60,296 nt of DNA from Phycisphaerales bacterium. Lineage in GTDB: Bacteria; Planctomycetota; Phycisphaerae; Phycisphaerales; UBA1924. The stretch is from contig JAEUJD010000151.1 in the NCBI GenBank assembly GCA_016793015.1, forward strand, positions 1 through 60,296, given 5' to 3'. A program made the translations under genes and the position numbers. The notes under the pieces were generated by a model. That model saw nothing but the letters and a program-made list of their open reading frames with translations, made no database searches and was not told the DNA's origin. Of this stretch, positions 58,827-60,296 are shown piece by piece; the stretch's first letter is position 1, and every line of letters starts with the position of its first letter.

Positions 58827-60296
58827 TCAGGAATTGATAACCGCCGCACACTTCGCCGCGACATCCGCGAGCGACACAACCTCGCCCTTGCCGGTATCGC
58901 GGCGAGTCTTGTACTCGACGCCACCCTGCTCGAGGGCTTTGTCGCCGATCGTCAGGCGAATCGGGATACCGACGAGGTCCGCATCCTTGAACTTGACACC
59001 GGGGCGTTCGTCTCGGTCGTCGATGAGAACATCGACGCCCATTCCTGAAAGCTCGCACGCGATCTTGCCGGCGACCTCGTTGTGCTTCGCATCTTCCGGC
59101 TTCATCAGCGTGATCAGCACGTGATAGGGCGCGATCGGCGCGGGCCAGCAGATGCCGTTCGCGTCGTTGTTCTGTTCGACGCATGCCGCCATCGTGCGGC
59201 TGACGCCGATTCCGTAGCAGCCCATGATCACGCTGCGCTTCTGCTGCTTGTCATCCATGATGCTGAAGCCCATCGCGTCGGAGTACTTCGTGCCGAGCTT
59301 GAAGATGTGCCCGACCTCGATGCCCCTTGCGGCGACGAGCTTCGCGCCCGGAGAGCGAGGTGAGGGGTCGCCCTCCACGGCGTTGCGAAGGTCCCCCACT
59401 TTGACTTTTTCAGCGCTATCAAGCGCTGAACCAACATCGCGCCGCCAGTTGAAATGCTTCACGTGGTAGTCGGCCTTGTCGGCGCCGGTGGCCCAGAACC
59501 CCCCCATCGAGGCATCGCTATCAACCAGCAACAGCGTGCCCGGCACAGTGTTCACTGTCTTCGGTGAGACATATCCAATCGCAAAGCCCGCGGCACGCGC
59601 CGCCTTTTCATCCGCCATCGCGATTTTCTTGAAGCCGGACAACGCCTTCACTTTGCCCTCGTTCACATCCTGATCGCCGCGGACGGTCGCGATGATCCAC
59701 TTCACGCTCGACGACTCACCCTCGCCGACGCTGAAGACGATCGTCTTCAGCATCCGCTCGGGCTTCACACCCATCTTCTTGCCGACTTCGTGGATGCCGG
59801 GCAGATTCGGAGTGTGCACTTCGAGCAGGTCGCCGGTTGCGGGCTCCTGGAACGTGCCCTTGGCACGCTCGCCGATCTCGCACTTCTCCATGTTCGCGGC
59901 ATACCCCGTCACCGGGCATTTCAGAATCGTGTCTTCGCCGCTCGCGCAATTGACCATGAACTCGTGGCTCGCGCTGCCGCCGATCGGGCCGGATTCGGCC
60001 TCGACGGCCGTGAAGTCGAGACCGCAGCGGGTGAAGATGTTGGTGTACGCCCGGAACATCGCGTCGTAGGTGGTGTTCAGCCCCCCCGCTCCTTCGATAT
60101 CCATGTGGAACGAGTACGCATCCTTCATGATGAACTCGCGGCAGCGGAGCAACCCTGCCCGGGGACGAGCCTCATCGCGGAACTTGGTCTGCACCTGATA
60201 CAAATTCAGCGGCAACTGCTTGTAGCTCGTGATCGAGCCCTTCATGAGGTCGGTGATCACTTCCTCGTGCGTCGGCGCCAGAGCGTTCAAGCGGCC
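58827..60296 (-). CDS. proS: Prolyl-tRNA synthetase, bacterial type (cut by window edge)
   Basis: The 489 visible residues cover all but the N-terminus of ProS, which joins proline to tRNA-Pro with ATP. Class II motif 1-2 region is ALAPTHEEVITDLMKGSI and QTKFRDEARPRAGLLRCREF (motif 2 with Arg); motif 3 is MGCYGIGVSRTMAACVEQ. The insertion between about residues 180 and 330 is the editing domain that hydrolyses Ala-tRNA-Pro (bacterial type). The C-terminal anticodon-binding domain ends AAKCAAVINS. The frame is open to the last base, so the first about 110 residues lie outside. Confidence 0.96.
   Translation of the reverse strand, partial: GRLNALAPTHEEVITDLMKGSITSYKQLPLNLYQVQTKFRDEARPRAGLLRCREFIMKDAYSFHMDIEGAGGLNTTYDAMFRAYTNIFTRCGLDFTAVEAESGPIGGSASHEFMVNCASGEDTILKCPVTGYAANMEKCEIGERAKGTFQEPATGDLLEVHTPNLPGIHEVGKKMGVKPERMLKTIVFSVGEGESSSVKWIIATVRGDQDVNEGKVKALSGFKKIAMADEKAARAAGFAIGYVSPKTVNTVPGTLLLVDSDASMGGFWATGADKADYHVKHFNWRRDVGSALDSAEKVKVGDLRNAVEGDPSPRSPGAKLVAARGIEVGHIFKLGTKYSDAMGFSIMDDKQQKRSVIMGCYGIGVSRTMAACVEQNNDANGICWPAPIAPYHVLITLMKPEDAKHNEVAGKIACELSGMGVDVLIDDRDERPGVKFKDADLVGIPIRLTIGDKALEQGGVEYKTRRDTGKGEVVSLADVAAKCAAVINS

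Overview
The window reads as a chromosomal segment of a planctomycete, most likely of the class Phycisphaerae. The reasons are the high G+C content, several prepilin-like (pseudopilin) proteins of the planctomycete kind, three secreted proteins ending in a pair of EF-hand-like dockerin repeats (D-x-N-x-D-G-x-x-D-D-x-D-F), three more ending in a short hydrophobic segment plus an Arg cluster (PEP-CTERM-like), and a type III glutamine synthetase. No rRNA, CRISPR, phage or intact insertion sequence was seen. The taxonomy is inferred from gene content only.

Layout. 1-5.5 kb: a forward gene string starting inside DNA topoisomerase VI subunit B, passing through a lipoprotein, a UbiA-like membrane protein and a dienelactone-hydrolase-family enzyme, and reaching topoisomerase VI subunit A and a zinc-ribbon protein. 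5.5-18 kb: an MFS transporter, a membrane protein, AMP nucleosidase, an NTF2-like protein, a tricorn-type protease, an NHL-propeller protein, a pseudopilin with its membrane partner, and an M20 dipeptidase. Dispersed palindromic repeats lie between these genes. 18.5-35.7 kb: a glycan locus. It holds a GH94-type phosphorylase followed by a pseudopilin pair, a PEP-CTERM protein, a glucoamylase-like (GH144-type) enzyme, a LacI regulator, a GH1 beta-glucosidase and two large secreted (alpha/alpha)-barrel proteins. A HepT/MntA toxin-antitoxin pair lies inside it. Five LacI-type operators with a central CG sit in front of these genes. 35.7-44.2 kb: tRNA-Ile(CAT), glutamine synthetase III, tryptophan synthase alpha, methionine aminopeptidase and a giant FG-GAP/dockerin protein. 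44.3-50.5 kb: the complete histidine-to-glutamate pathway (hutI, hutG, hutU, hutH). 50.8-60.3 kb: an mhqO-mhqD pair, a hydrolase lipoprotein, a dockerin-tagged metzincin protease, AraC and GNAT proteins, a lone nucleotidyltransferase, and the start-truncated prolyl-tRNA synthetase.

How the parts work together. In the glycan locus, exported or surface-tagged enzymes would cut a beta-glucan. The GH144-type domain suggests beta-1,2-glucan, but this is not proven. The GH94 phosphorylase and GH1 beta-glucosidase would finish the oligosaccharides inside the cell, with LacI releasing the promoters when sugar is present. No recognisable sugar transporter lies in the locus; pseudopilin modules lie there instead. 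The hut genes turn histidine into glutamate, and glutamine synthetase III assimilates ammonia.

The most unusual signals are the shared operator/-10 phasing of two promoters, a 116-bp palindromic element present as two near-identical tandem pairs, REP-like hairpins with compensatory stem changes placed just after stop codons, and the bacterial topoisomerase VI genes split by envelope genes.
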